64,000 bases of DNA, taken from positions 62,001 through 126,000 of the forward strand of contig NZ_QXFH01000004.1 in NCBI RefSeq assembly GCF_003581615.1. Direction: 5' to 3'. Source of the DNA: Flagellimonas lutimaris (GTDB lineage Bacteria > Bacteroidota > Bacteroidia > Flavobacteriales > Flavobacteriaceae). A model generated the notes under the pieces. The model did no database searches, was not told the DNA's origin, and saw only the letters and a list, made by a program, of their open reading frames with translations. This document shows positions 26,751 to 34,742 of this stretch, one piece after another; position 1 is the first letter of the stretch; every line of letters starts with the position of its first letter. A program made the position numbers and the translations under genes.

Positions 26751-27158
26751 ATGCTCTCAAAGAAGACAAAATACGGATTAAAGGCACTTACATTTCTTGC
26801 CAAAGTAAAGGATAGGGAACCCATTCAAATTGCGGAAATAGCCAAGCACGAGAATATTTCCCAAAAGTTTCTGGAAAGTATTTTGCTCACCCTTCGAAGA
26901 AACGGATTGTTAGGGTCCAAAAAAGGAAAAGGGGGAGGCTATTACCTTATCAAGGAGCCGGAAGATATTTTGATGACCACCGTAATGCGCGTTTTGGAAG
27001 GACCTATTGCCATGGTGCCCTGCGTTAGCCTTAATTTCTACGAAAAGTGCGATGATTGTCCTAATGAGGAAGAATGTTCCGTGCACAAATTAATGCTTCA
27101 GGTAAGAGATAGCGCTCTAGATGTCTACAGAAATAACACATTGGCAGATTTACTGTAG
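26751..27158 (+). CDS. Rrf2-family transcriptional regulator with Cys cluster
   Basis: 135 residues from ATG 26751 (a GTG lies one codon before). The winged-helix part is classic Rrf2: MLSKKTKYGLKALTFLA, IAEIAKHENISQKFLESIL and the wing GSKKGKGGGYYL. The dimerisation/ligand region carries four cysteines at about 91, 100, 103 and 109 (PCVSLNF.., KCDDCPNEEEC), resembling Fe-S binding relatives of IscR. It sits directly upstream of the sulfate-assimilation genes, whose promoter has a pair of similar 18-bp sites, so it is a good candidate for their regulator, acting like CymR or IscR; this is inference. Confidence 0.92.
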   Translation: MLSKKTKYGLKALTFLAKVKDREPIQIAEIAKHENISQKFLESILLTLRRNGLLGSKKGKGGGYYLIKEPEDILMTTVMRVLEGPIAMVPCVSLNFYEKCDDCPNEEECSVHKLMLQVRDSALDVYRNNTLADLL

Positions 27159-27223
27159 CGTTCCTTAAAATTGAAGCTTATCCAGTAAGATTTTTTAAAA
27201 ATCCGGTATCCTTTTTACATAAT

Positions 27224-27321
27224 CTACTAAAACTATCGGACAAAAGTAATATTAAGTCATGTTTTACTTTTTCTTTTAAAAATAAATTTTACTTTTGAAA
27301 TTCCTACTAATCCTATAGGAT
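27224..27321 (+). promoter_or_regulatory. Two direct 18-bp repeats, candidate operators of the cys operon
   Basis: CTACTAAAACTATCGGAC at 27224-27241 and CTACTAATCCTATAGGAT at 27304-27321 match at 14 of 18 positions, 80 bp apart. The second contains the perfect 12-bp palindrome ATCCTATAGGAT and overlaps the predicted transcription start. They lie between the Rrf2 gene and the first gene of the operon. Confidence 0.6.
27290..27297 (+). promoter_or_regulatory. Candidate -7 box of the sulfate-assimilation operon
   Basis: TACTTTTG fits TAnnTTTG; start of transcription would be near 27304, inside the second repeat. Confidence 0.5.
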
Positions 27322-27338
27322 AATTAATTTAAGTGAAA

Positions 27339-27602
27339 ATGGTTACCGATCAGCTGATTATAAAGAACGAGAAGGAGAAAAGTACTTATACCAAAGACAG
27401 TACTTCTGAAAGTCCTAAAAGAAGCATTGCTAAGTCTGTAAGTTGGAGGGTTGTAGGAACATTGGATACCATTTTAATATCATGGCTTGTAACAGGAACA
27501 CTAAGTTTGGCTTTTTCAATTGGATTGGTTGAGTTGGTCACCAAGATGGTACTTTACTTTTTTCACGAAAGAATATGGAACTCCATTAAATGGGGTAAAT
27601 AA
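27339..27602 (+). CDS. DUF2061 small membrane protein
   Basis: 87 residues from the ATG at 27339 (an in-frame GTG lies two codons earlier). The N-terminal 30 residues are hydrophilic and charged. Then KRSIAKSVSWRVVGTLDTIL, SWLVTGTLSLAFSIGLVEL and KMVLYFFHERIWNSIKWG form the DUF2061 domain with two membrane segments and a conserved HERIW. DUF2061 genes often accompany sulfate-assimilation genes in this phylum. Function is unknown; a helper role in sulfate handling is only a guess from context. It lies 11 bp before cysH. Confidence 0.85.
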   Translation: MVTDQLIIKNEKEKSTYTKDSTSESPKRSIAKSVSWRVVGTLDTILISWLVTGTLSLAFSIGLVELVTKMVLYFFHERIWNSIKWGK

Positions 27603-27613
27603 AATATAGGACA

Positions 27614-28237
27614 ATGGCATTGACTCAAGAAGAAATACAGAATTTGAATCGCCAGTTTAAGGGAATACCACCAGAAGAAATTATCTCATGGGCCATTGGT
27701 CATGGCAAAAAATCCGTGGTTACTACCAATTTTAGGCCTTATGAGGTGGCCATTCTTCATGCTGTCACTGGAGTGGATAATAAAATTCCCGTGATTTGGT
27801 GCGATACGGGTTACAATACTCCGCAAACGTACAAGCATGCCGAGGAGTTGATAACTCGTTTAGGGCTTAACATAAAACTATACGTTCCAAAGCAGACATC
27901 CGCTCATCGTGATGCGGTTATGGGTATTCCAGATATTGACAATCCATTGCACAAAGAGTTCACGGAGCAAGTAAAGTTGGAGCCATTCCGCAGGGCGATG
28001 GAAGAGCACAAACCCGATGTTTGGTTTACTAACCTTCGTAAAGGGCAAACAGCACATAGGGATTCATTGGATGTTTTGAGTTTGAGCAAGGACGGAGTGT
28101 TAAAAGTAAGTCCGTTCTACCATTGGATCGATACCCAATTGGATGCTTATTTGAAAGAACAGGAATTACCCAACGAACATAAATATTTCGACCCAACTAA
28201 AGTATTGGCAAACCGGGAATGTGGTTTGCATACCTAA
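27614..28237 (+). CDS. cysH: Phosphoadenylyl-sulfate reductase family protein
   Basis: 207 residues. Adenylyl-sulfate binding PP-loop fold with VIWCDTGYNTPQTY, TNLRKGQTAHRDSLDVLSLS and the catalytic tail NRECGLHT. Only two cysteines are present (the one in WCDTG and the one in ECGLH). The CC and CxxC pairs that hold the 4Fe-4S cluster of APS reductases are absent, which by family rules points to a thioredoxin-dependent PAPS reductase. No APS kinase gene (cysC) is in the operon. Reduces activated sulfate to sulfite before the sulfite reductase encoded downstream. Confidence 0.92.
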   Translation: MALTQEEIQNLNRQFKGIPPEEIISWAIGHGKKSVVTTNFRPYEVAILHAVTGVDNKIPVIWCDTGYNTPQTYKHAEELITRLGLNIKLYVPKQTSAHRDAVMGIPDIDNPLHKEFTEQVKLEPFRRAMEEHKPDVWFTNLRKGQTAHRDSLDVLSLSKDGVLKVSPFYHWIDTQLDAYLKEQELPNEHKYFDPTKVLANRECGLHT

Positions 28238-28249
28238 TAAAATATGAAT

Positions 28250-28275
28250 GATCACCTTGAGCATCAGCGAGAGGT
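28250..28275. repeat. Dispersed repeat half-unit between cysH and cysD
   Basis: GATCACCTTGAGCATCAGCG plus AGAGGT matches the GTCACCCTGAGC-type half-unit seen at 33491-33516. It lies within the operon, 18 bp before the cysD start. Confidence 0.55.
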
Positions 28276-28292
28276 AAAAACAAAATAAAACT

Positions 28293-29240
28293 TTGAGTAC
28301 ACTCACAGAAGAAATTAAAAAACCAGAGACCTTGAACGACGTTGAAAGACCTAGTGCGAATGCTCTGGAACACGAAGCGATTTACATCATGCGCGAAGTG
28401 GCAGCACAATTTGAAAAACCTGTCCTGTTATTTTCCGGAGGCAAGGATTCCATCACCTTGGTACGTTTGGCTCAAAAGGCATTTTGGCCGGCCAAGATAC
28501 CATTCCCATTAATGCATATCGACACTGGTCATAACTTCCCAGAAACAATCGAGTTTAGGGATAGGTTGGTTGAGGAGCTTGGTGTAGAGTTGATTGTGCG
28601 AAATGTTCAGGATTCCATCAATGAGGGAAAAGTTGTAGAAGAAACAGGAAAATACGCCAGTAGAAATATGTTGCAGACCACAACTTTATTGGATGCCATT
28701 GAGGAATTTAAGTTCGATGCCTGTATCGGTGGAGCCCGCAGAGATGAAGAAAAAGCAAGAGCCAAGGAACGTATTTTTTCCGTGCGTGACGATTTTGGAC
28801 AATGGGACGAAAAGAATCAACGTCCAGAATTGTTCGATATGCTAAACGGTGAAATTGAAATAGGTCAAAACGTAAGGGTGTTCCCAATCAGCAACTGGAC
28901 CGAATTGGATGTTTGGAGTTATATCCAAAAGGAAGGTATAGAAATTCCTTCCATTTATTTCGCGCACAAACGAGACACCTTCCTCAGGGATGGATTGATT
29001 TGGTCTGCGGAAGATGACGTAGTGTTTAGGGCAGATGATGAGCAAGTAGAAGAAAGAATGGTTCGTTTTAGAACTGTGGGAGATATGAGCTGCACGGCAG
29101 CAGTAGAGTCATACGCCGATACCATTGATAAAGTAGTGGCGGAAATTAGGGATTCCAGAATTTCGGAAAGAGGCGCACGGATTGATGACAAACGTTCCGA
29201 AGCAGCCATGGAAAAACGTAAACAGCAAGGATATTTCTAA
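28293..29240 (+). CDS. cysD: Sulfate adenylyltransferase subunit 2
   Basis: 315 residues. PP-loop ATP pyrophosphatase: LFSGGKDSITLVRLAQKAF near residue 48, MHIDTGHNFPETIEFRD, ACIGGARRDEEKARAKERIF and the C-terminal RFRTVGDMSCTAAVES and RGARIDDKRSEAAMEKRKQQGYF-type end. With CysN it forms ATP sulfurylase, activating sulfate to APS. The start is a TTG at 28293; the next in-frame ATG lies inside the conserved YIMREVA region, so it is too late to be used. The downstream cysN also begins with TTG. Confidence 0.95.
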   Translation: MSTLTEEIKKPETLNDVERPSANALEHEAIYIMREVAAQFEKPVLLFSGGKDSITLVRLAQKAFWPAKIPFPLMHIDTGHNFPETIEFRDRLVEELGVELIVRNVQDSINEGKVVEETGKYASRNMLQTTTLLDAIEEFKFDACIGGARRDEEKARAKERIFSVRDDFGQWDEKNQRPELFDMLNGEIEIGQNVRVFPISNWTELDVWSYIQKEGIEIPSIYFAHKRDTFLRDGLIWSAEDDVVFRADDEQVEERMVRFRTVGDMSCTAAVESYADTIDKVVAEIRDSRISERGARIDDKRSEAAMEKRKQQGYF

Positions 29241-29287
29241 AAATCAAAAGTAATTTCCACGAAAGTGGAAATCTAAAAAATAAAGCA

Positions 29288-30535
29288 TTGGAAGTTTTAA
29301 AAATAGCAACAGCAGGTAGTGTAGACGACGGCAAAAGTACCTTGATCGGAAGATTACTGTACGATACAAAATCAATGACCGACGATAAATTGGAGGCCAT
29401 TGAAAGAACCAGTAAACAAAAAGGATACGATTATCTTGATTTTTCGTTGGCAACCGATGGATTAGTGGCTGAAAGAGAGCAGGGTATCACCATTGACGTG
29501 GCCCATATATACTTTTCCACACCGACTAAAAGTTACATTATTGCTGATACCCCTGGTCATGTAGAGTATACTCGAAACATGGTTACAGGAGCATCAACAT
29601 CGCAAGCATCCATTATTTTGATAGATGCTAGAAAAGGAGTGATTGAGCAAACGCACCGTCATTTTTTCATCAATAACCTCTTGAGGGTAAAAGATGTGAT
29701 TGTGGCCATCAATAAAATGGACTTGGTGGATTTCTCTGAAGAAATGTACAACAACATCAAAACCGATTTCGAGGAATTGATGGAAAAAAGAGATTATCAA
29801 GATCAAAACATAACCTTTATTCCTGTTAGTGCTTTAAAAGGTGACAACGTGGTAAATCGTTCCGAACATACGCCTTGGTACAAAGGGCAAACCTTATTGG
29901 AGCATTTAGAGGAATTAGATCAAAAAGATGTTTACAATACAGGGACTCCGCGTTTTCCCGTTCAGTATGTAATCCGTCCAAAGACTGAAGATTTTCACGA
30001 TTTTCGTGGGTTTGCTGGGAAAGTATATGGTGGAGAGCTTAGTGTGGGTGATGAAGTAGTAGTACTACCCTCTATGACCCGATCCAAAATCAAAGACATT
30101 TATTTTTACAATAAAGAATATCAAACAGCACCAAGAAGATCTTCAGTAACAATTACTTTGGAAGACGAGGTAAATGTAAGTAGGGGAGATATGTTGGTGA
30201 AAGTTGATGACTTGCCAACCATGGACAAACAATTGACCGCAACCGTATCATGGATGGATAGCGATAACTTTACTCCAGGGGGAAAATACGTGCTTCAACA
30301 TGGAGTAAATAAGGTGTTGGCAAAGGTGGATGCCATCGAGCATAAAATTAATCCGGATTATTCGGGAATTGAGGAGAATGTAACCTCACTTCAAATGAAC
30401 GACATTGCCAAAGTGCACTTAAGGCTGAACAAACCTATTTTTTATGATAGGTTCAAGGACCACCGTACCAATGGTTCTTTCATTATAATCGACAGTCGAA
30501 CCAACACAACAGCAGGCGTAGGATTTATTGAATAG
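29288..30535 (+). CDS. cysN: Sulfate adenylyltransferase subunit 1 (GTPase)
   Basis: 415 residues. EF-Tu-like GTPase: ATAGSVDDGKSTLIGRLLYD (G1) within the first 25 residues, GITIDVAHIYF (G2), ADTPGHVEYTRNMVTGAS (G3) and AINKMDLVDF (G4), then two beta-barrel domains to FIIIDSRTNTTAGVGFIE. It lacks the C-terminal APS kinase domain of CysNC fusions. GTP hydrolysis drives sulfate adenylylation by CysD. The start is TTG at 29288; no ATG exists between it and the upstream stop, and the P-loop begins only about 10 residues later, so the call is firm. Confidence 0.95.
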   Translation: MEVLKIATAGSVDDGKSTLIGRLLYDTKSMTDDKLEAIERTSKQKGYDYLDFSLATDGLVAEREQGITIDVAHIYFSTPTKSYIIADTPGHVEYTRNMVTGASTSQASIILIDARKGVIEQTHRHFFINNLLRVKDVIVAINKMDLVDFSEEMYNNIKTDFEELMEKRDYQDQNITFIPVSALKGDNVVNRSEHTPWYKGQTLLEHLEELDQKDVYNTGTPRFPVQYVIRPKTEDFHDFRGFAGKVYGGELSVGDEVVVLPSMTRSKIKDIYFYNKEYQTAPRRSSVTITLEDEVNVSRGDMLVKVDDLPTMDKQLTATVSWMDSDNFTPGGKYVLQHGVNKVLAKVDAIEHKINPDYSGIEENVTSLQMNDIAKVHLRLNKPIFYDRFKDHRTNGSFIIIDSRTNTTAGVGFIE

Positions 30536-30607
30536 TTTTTCTGCTTCGGCGGAAAGAAAGGGAGTTTATTTGTATTAACTCTATTAAATAGATAGGAAAA
30601 CTAGATT

Positions 30608-32698
30608 ATGCAAAGTTTTAGAACAGAAATAGAAAACCCAGTTGTAGAAAAGGATATCATTGAATTGGAGAAGAAAATTCGCCAGTTCAAAGGTGGAAAT
30701 ATTGATGAGGAAAAATTCCGAAGTCTACGATTGGCCCGCGGTGTTTACGGTCAGCGTCAGCAAGGTGTGCAGATGATTCGAATCAAGTTGCCGTATGGAA
30801 AGGTAAGCTCCAATCAATTGCTCCGAATTGCAGATGTTTCCGACGAATATTCCAGAGGAAGATTGCATATCACAACCCGTCAGGACATTCAGATTCACTA
30901 TGTGGATTTGGAACGTACGCCTGAGCTTTGGGCACAACTGGAAAAAGACAAGGTTACCCTTCGTGAAGCCTGTGGAAACACGGTTCGTAATGTAACCGCA
31001 AGCGAAACCGCTGGGATTGATGTAGATGAGCCTTTCGATGTTTCTCCTTGTGCGCAAGCTGTTTTCGAATACTTTTTAAGAAACCCCATCGGTCAGGAAA
31101 TGGGACGAAAGTTCAAGGTTTCCTTCTCCGCCAGTGATGCCGATACAGGACTTTCCTATATGCATGATCTTGGTTTTATTGCCAAGGTGAAAGATGGAGA
31201 AAGGGGTTTTAAGGTGATGTTGGCCGGTGGATTGGGGTCACAACCACGCCACGCCGATGAACTGTACAGCTTTTTGCCCACCGATAAAATTATTCCTTTA
31301 ATGGAAGGTGTAATCCGTGTGTTTGATAGATACGGAGAGCGTAAAAGTAGGGCAAAAGCCAGAATGAAGTTTTTGTTAAAGGACATTGGTCTGGATGGCT
31401 TCAAAAAATTGCTTGAAGAAGAACAATTGGCCATCCCTCATCAAACCTACCCAATCAATATTGAAGAATATCCTGAAGTAAAAGTAACTGAGGTTGAAAC
31501 TCCTAAAGCTTCCATAGAGGACCAAGAAGCTTTCGAACAATGGAAGTCCGCCAACTTGGTGCCCCAAAAACAAGAAGGCTATGTCGCCATTGGTATCAAA
31601 GTGCTTTTAGGTGATTTCTATACTGACAAAGCTCGTGAGCTAGCAAAATTGGTTCAGGACTATGCAGCCGGGGAGATTCGTTTGTCACTTAGACAAAATA
31701 TATTGATTCCTTATGTGAAGGAGGAATTGGTTCCTTTCTTTTACCAAGAATTAAAGAAATTGGGCTTTGCCGAAGCAGGGTATAACAAGGCGTTGGATAT
31801 TACAGCCTGCCCAGGTACGGATACCTGTAACTTAGGTATTGCCAGCAGTACAGGAATCGCCGATGAGCTGGAAAGAGTTATCAAGGCAGAATACCCACAT
31901 TACATCAAAAATCCAGATGTTGTCATCAAGATTAGTGGATGTATGAATGCGTGCGGACAGCACAATATGGCTCACATCGGGTTCCAAGGAATGTCCGTGA
32001 GAACCAAGGATAAATTGGTGGCACCTGCTCTTCAGGTTTTGTTGGGTGGAGGAAATTTTGGTGATGGAAAGGCAAGATTTGCCGATAAAGTTGCCAAGAT
32101 TCCAAGTAAAAGAGGTCCGCAAGCCTTACGTCTCATTTTGGATGATTTTGAAGCCAATGGAAACGGAGCATCTTTTATCGATTATTATGAGGAAAAAGGG
32201 CAACATTATTTCTACGACTTCCTAAAGCCTTTAACGGATGTGGATAATCTAGCCCAAGATGATTTTATCGACTGGGGCAACGAAGAAAAGTATAAAAAAG
32301 AAATAGGAATTGGGGAATGTGCTGGTGTTATCGTTGACTTGGTGGCCACATTGTTCTTTGAAAGCCAAGAGAAAATAGAAAATGCCGAAGAAACTATCAA
32401 CGAAGGAAAATGGGCGGCAAGTATCTACTATTCCTATCAATCCATTGTGAATTCTGCCAAGGCATTATTGACTGCGGAGAAAGTAAAGGTAAATACCCAT
32501 GCAAGCATTATCAGGGATTTTGATAAGCTGTATGTGGAAGAAGGTAAAATAGCCTTTGAGGGAGGGATTGGGGAAGTAGCCCTTCAATTGAACAAGAACG
32601 AACCATCCGAAGCCTTTGCTAAAAGCTACTTGGAAGATGCCAAAACTGTTTTGCAGAAGTTGGAGACGTTTAGAAAATTAGAGTTGGAACATGCGTAA
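30608..32698 (+). CDS. Ferredoxin/NADPH-type sulfite (nitrite) reductase with C-terminal HEPN-like extension
   Basis: 696 residues. Two ferrite-like half repeats and two siroheme domains fill residues 1 to about 560: LARGVYGQRQQGVQMIRIKL, RLHITTRQDIQIHYV, then the cluster motifs TACPGTDTCNLG (Cys about 400 and 406) and ISGCMNACGQHNMAHIGF (Cys about 444 and 448), the C-x5-C / C-x3-C pair that binds 4Fe-4S and siroheme. The last 130 residues form a helical segment (SIYYSYQSIVNSAKALLTAE) that resembles a HEPN domain. Operon context (cysH, cysD, cysN, cobA) says sulfite to sulfide. cobA overlaps its 3' end by 8 bp. Confidence 0.9.
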   Translation: MQSFRTEIENPVVEKDIIELEKKIRQFKGGNIDEEKFRSLRLARGVYGQRQQGVQMIRIKLPYGKVSSNQLLRIADVSDEYSRGRLHITTRQDIQIHYVDLERTPELWAQLEKDKVTLREACGNTVRNVTASETAGIDVDEPFDVSPCAQAVFEYFLRNPIGQEMGRKFKVSFSASDADTGLSYMHDLGFIAKVKDGERGFKVMLAGGLGSQPRHADELYSFLPTDKIIPLMEGVIRVFDRYGERKSRAKARMKFLLKDIGLDGFKKLLEEEQLAIPHQTYPINIEEYPEVKVTEVETPKASIEDQEAFEQWKSANLVPQKQEGYVAIGIKVLLGDFYTDKARELAKLVQDYAAGEIRLSLRQNILIPYVKEELVPFFYQELKKLGFAEAGYNKALDITACPGTDTCNLGIASSTGIADELERVIKAEYPHYIKNPDVVIKISGCMNACGQHNMAHIGFQGMSVRTKDKLVAPALQVLLGGGNFGDGKARFADKVAKIPSKRGPQALRLILDDFEANGNGASFIDYYEEKGQHYFYDFLKPLTDVDNLAQDDFIDWGNEEKYKKEIGIGECAGVIVDLVATLFFESQEKIENAEETINEGKWAASIYYSYQSIVNSAKALLTAEKVKVNTHASIIRDFDKLYVEEGKIAFEGGIGEVALQLNKNEPSEAFAKSYLEDAKTVLQKLETFRKLELEHA

Positions 32699-33467
32699 AG
32701 GAAAGTTGACAGTGGTGGGTGCAGGCCCAGGTGATGTGGATTTAATAACCCTAAAAGGAATCAAAGCCCTGCAGCGTGCAGACGTGGTTTTGTACGATGC
32801 ATTGGTGTCCACAGAGTTATTGGAATATGCCACGAATGCCGAAAAAATATTTGTAGGGAAACGCAAAGGATGCTACGCGTATCAACAAGAACAAATTAAC
32901 GATTTGATTGTTGAAAGAGCCACTCATGGATTACAAGTGGTCCGGTTAAAAGGTGGTGACCCCTTTGTTTTTGGAAGAGGTGCTGAAGAGATGGAGTATG
33001 TATCTGGATATGGAATTGATGTGGCCGTAGTGCCTGGAATTTCATCTTCGGTATCCGTTCCAGCATCACAAAATATTCCTGTCACCAAGAGAGGTACAGC
33101 CGAAAGTTTTTGGGTAATTACCGGAACTACCAAAGAACACAAACTTTCAACGGATGTGGCATTGGCTGCAAAATCCAATGCAACGGTCATTATTTTGATG
33201 GGGATGTCCAAGCTTGGGGAAATCATGGAACTTTTCAAAAGAGAAGGAAAAGAAAATATACCGGTTGCCATTATTCAAAATGGGACAACTGAAAATGAAA
33301 AGATTGGAGTTAGCACTGTTGCTTCCATTGAGGACAAGGCAAGGGAGCAGCAGTTATCCAATCCAGCCATTATTATTATAGGAGAAGTGGTGAACCATCG
33401 CCAAAAACTCTTGGATATTCAAAATGAATATCAAAATCAGGGAAAAGAATTGCTAGAAAAAATTTAA
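32691..33467 (+). CDS. cobA: Uroporphyrinogen-III C-methyltransferase
   Basis: 258 residues of the SUMT family: LTVVGAGPGDVDLITLKGIK at the N-terminus, VLYDALVSTELL, VRLKGGDPFVFGRGAEE, VVPGISSSVSVPASQNIPVT and LMGMSKLGEIMELF. It makes precorrin-2 with SAM, the first committed step to siroheme, the cofactor of the sulfite reductase whose gene it overlaps. The precorrin-2 dehydrogenase/ferrochelatase that should complete siroheme is not in the operon. SAM use ties it to the methionine cycle genes nearby. Confidence 0.95.
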   Translation: MRKGKLTVVGAGPGDVDLITLKGIKALQRADVVLYDALVSTELLEYATNAEKIFVGKRKGCYAYQQEQINDLIVERATHGLQVVRLKGGDPFVFGRGAEEMEYVSGYGIDVAVVPGISSSVSVPASQNIPVTKRGTAESFWVITGTTKEHKLSTDVALAAKSNATVIILMGMSKLGEIMELFKREGKENIPVAIIQNGTTENEKIGVSTVASIEDKAREQQLSNPAIIIIGEVVNHRQKLLDIQNEYQNQGKELLEKI

Positions 33468-33490
33468 TCAAAATGTCAGGTCGAAGTATG

Positions 33491-33516
33491 TTACCCTGAG
33501 CATAGTCGAAGGGGGC
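33491..33516. repeat. Dispersed repeat half-unit between cobA and the oxidoreductase
   Basis: TTACCCTGAGCATAGTCGAA followed by GGGGGC, a GTCACCCTGAGC-type half-unit with the CCCTGAGC..AGTCGAAGG core. Confidence 0.6.
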
Positions 33517-33542
33517 TTCAAGATCATTCAAAAAGGAGAATT

Positions 33543-34604
33543 ATGATAAAAACAGACATCATTATAATCGGTGCAGGGCCAACGGGATTATTCACTGTAT
33601 TTGAAGCGGGACTGCTCAAACTTAAGTGTCATTTAATCGATGCTTTGCCACAACCCGGAGGGCAATGTTCAGAAATATATCCAAAGAAACCCATATATGA
33701 TATTCCAGCCTATCCCGAAATTTTAGCGGGTACTTTGGTGGATAACCTTATGGAACAAATCAAACCATTTGAACCTGGCTTTACTTTGGGAGAACGTGCG
33801 GAAACTTTGGATAGGCAAGAAGATAGTTCCTATATCGTTATCACCAACAAGGGAACACAACACCACGCACCGGTTGTTGTAATTGCCGGCGGACTTGGTT
33901 CTTTTGAACCAAGAAAACCAATGATTCCAAATATTGGACTCTTTGAAAGCAAGGGAGTCGAGTATATGATCAAGGATCCGGAGCAATTTAGGGATAAAAA
34001 AGTGGTGATATCGGGTGGCGGAGATTCTGCATTGGATTGGGCCATCTTTTTGGCCGATATAGCCTCCGAAGTTTCCTTGGTACACCGAAGAAATGAATTC
34101 CGAGGAGCGCTCGATTCTGTGGAAAAAGCACGTGAATTGGCCGAGTTGGCGAAAATTCAATTGTTCACCAAAGCTGAGGTAAAGGAAATCCATGGTAAGG
34201 AAGACCTTCATGCGGTAGTGATCAAGTATAACGATGAAGAGAAGGAACCAACCTACGTGGAAACAGATTACTTTATTCCGTTGTTTGGATTATCTCCCAA
34301 ACTTGGGCCCATTGGTAATTGGGGCCTGGAGATAGAGAAAAATGCCATCAAAGTAAACAACGCAAAGGATTACCAGACCAATCTTCCGGGAGTATTTGCT
34401 ATTGGAGATGTCAATACGTATCCAGGTAAGCTGAAGTTGATTCTGTCAGGATTCCACGAAGCAGCTGTGATGTGCCAATTTGCCTATCAAATCATCAATC
34501 CAGATAAGCGATTTGTAATGAAGTATACTACGGTGGGTGGTGTGCAAGGATTTGATGGATCTAAAAAAGAAGCCAAAAAAGAAGTAGTACAGAGCATCAA
34601 TTAA
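33543..34604 (+). CDS. Thioredoxin-reductase-like ferredoxin/flavodoxin-NADP reductase
   Basis: 353 residues. FAD-binding IIIIGAGPTGLFTVFEAGL at the N-terminus, PQPGGQCSEIYPKKPIYDIP, the NADPH Rossmann motif VVISGGGDSALDWAIF near residue 160 and the second FAD contact LPGVFAIGDVNTYPGKLKL. The CxxC redox motif of thioredoxin reductase is absent, as in YumC-type ferredoxin-NADP reductases. The C-terminal GGVQGFDGSKKEAKKE tail is charged. Placed at the end of the cys operon, it is a reasonable electron donor system for sulfite reductase; that link is inference. Confidence 0.88.
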   Translation: MIKTDIIIIGAGPTGLFTVFEAGLLKLKCHLIDALPQPGGQCSEIYPKKPIYDIPAYPEILAGTLVDNLMEQIKPFEPGFTLGERAETLDRQEDSSYIVITNKGTQHHAPVVVIAGGLGSFEPRKPMIPNIGLFESKGVEYMIKDPEQFRDKKVVISGGGDSALDWAIFLADIASEVSLVHRRNEFRGALDSVEKARELAELAKIQLFTKAEVKEIHGKEDLHAVVIKYNDEEKEPTYVETDYFIPLFGLSPKLGPIGNWGLEIEKNAIKVNNAKDYQTNLPGVFAIGDVNTYPGKLKLILSGFHEAAVMCQFAYQIINPDKRFVMKYTTVGGVQGFDGSKKEAKKEVVQSIN

Positions 34605-34627
34605 AATCAATTATATAGTTCTCGGAG

Positions 34628-34662
34628 ACACCTTTTGAAAGTGATTTTGGAGGGTGTTTTTG
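34628..34662 (+). terminator. Possible terminator at the end of the cys operon
   Basis: ACACC (34628-34632) pairs with GGTGT (34653-34657) followed by TTTTTGTTTTT. The stem is short, so this is tentative. Confidence 0.45.
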
Positions 34663-34742
34663 TTTTTGGAAAAAATGGATTTAAAACTACTTATAAGAGA
34701 TGAACCCATTAAATTTGTTTGAAAATTAAAATCAACGGGGAA

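Noticed and set aside
27310..27321. A stand-alone terminator or hairpin at ATCCTATAGGAT
   Set aside because: No loop and no T-run; better explained as part of a protein-binding site.
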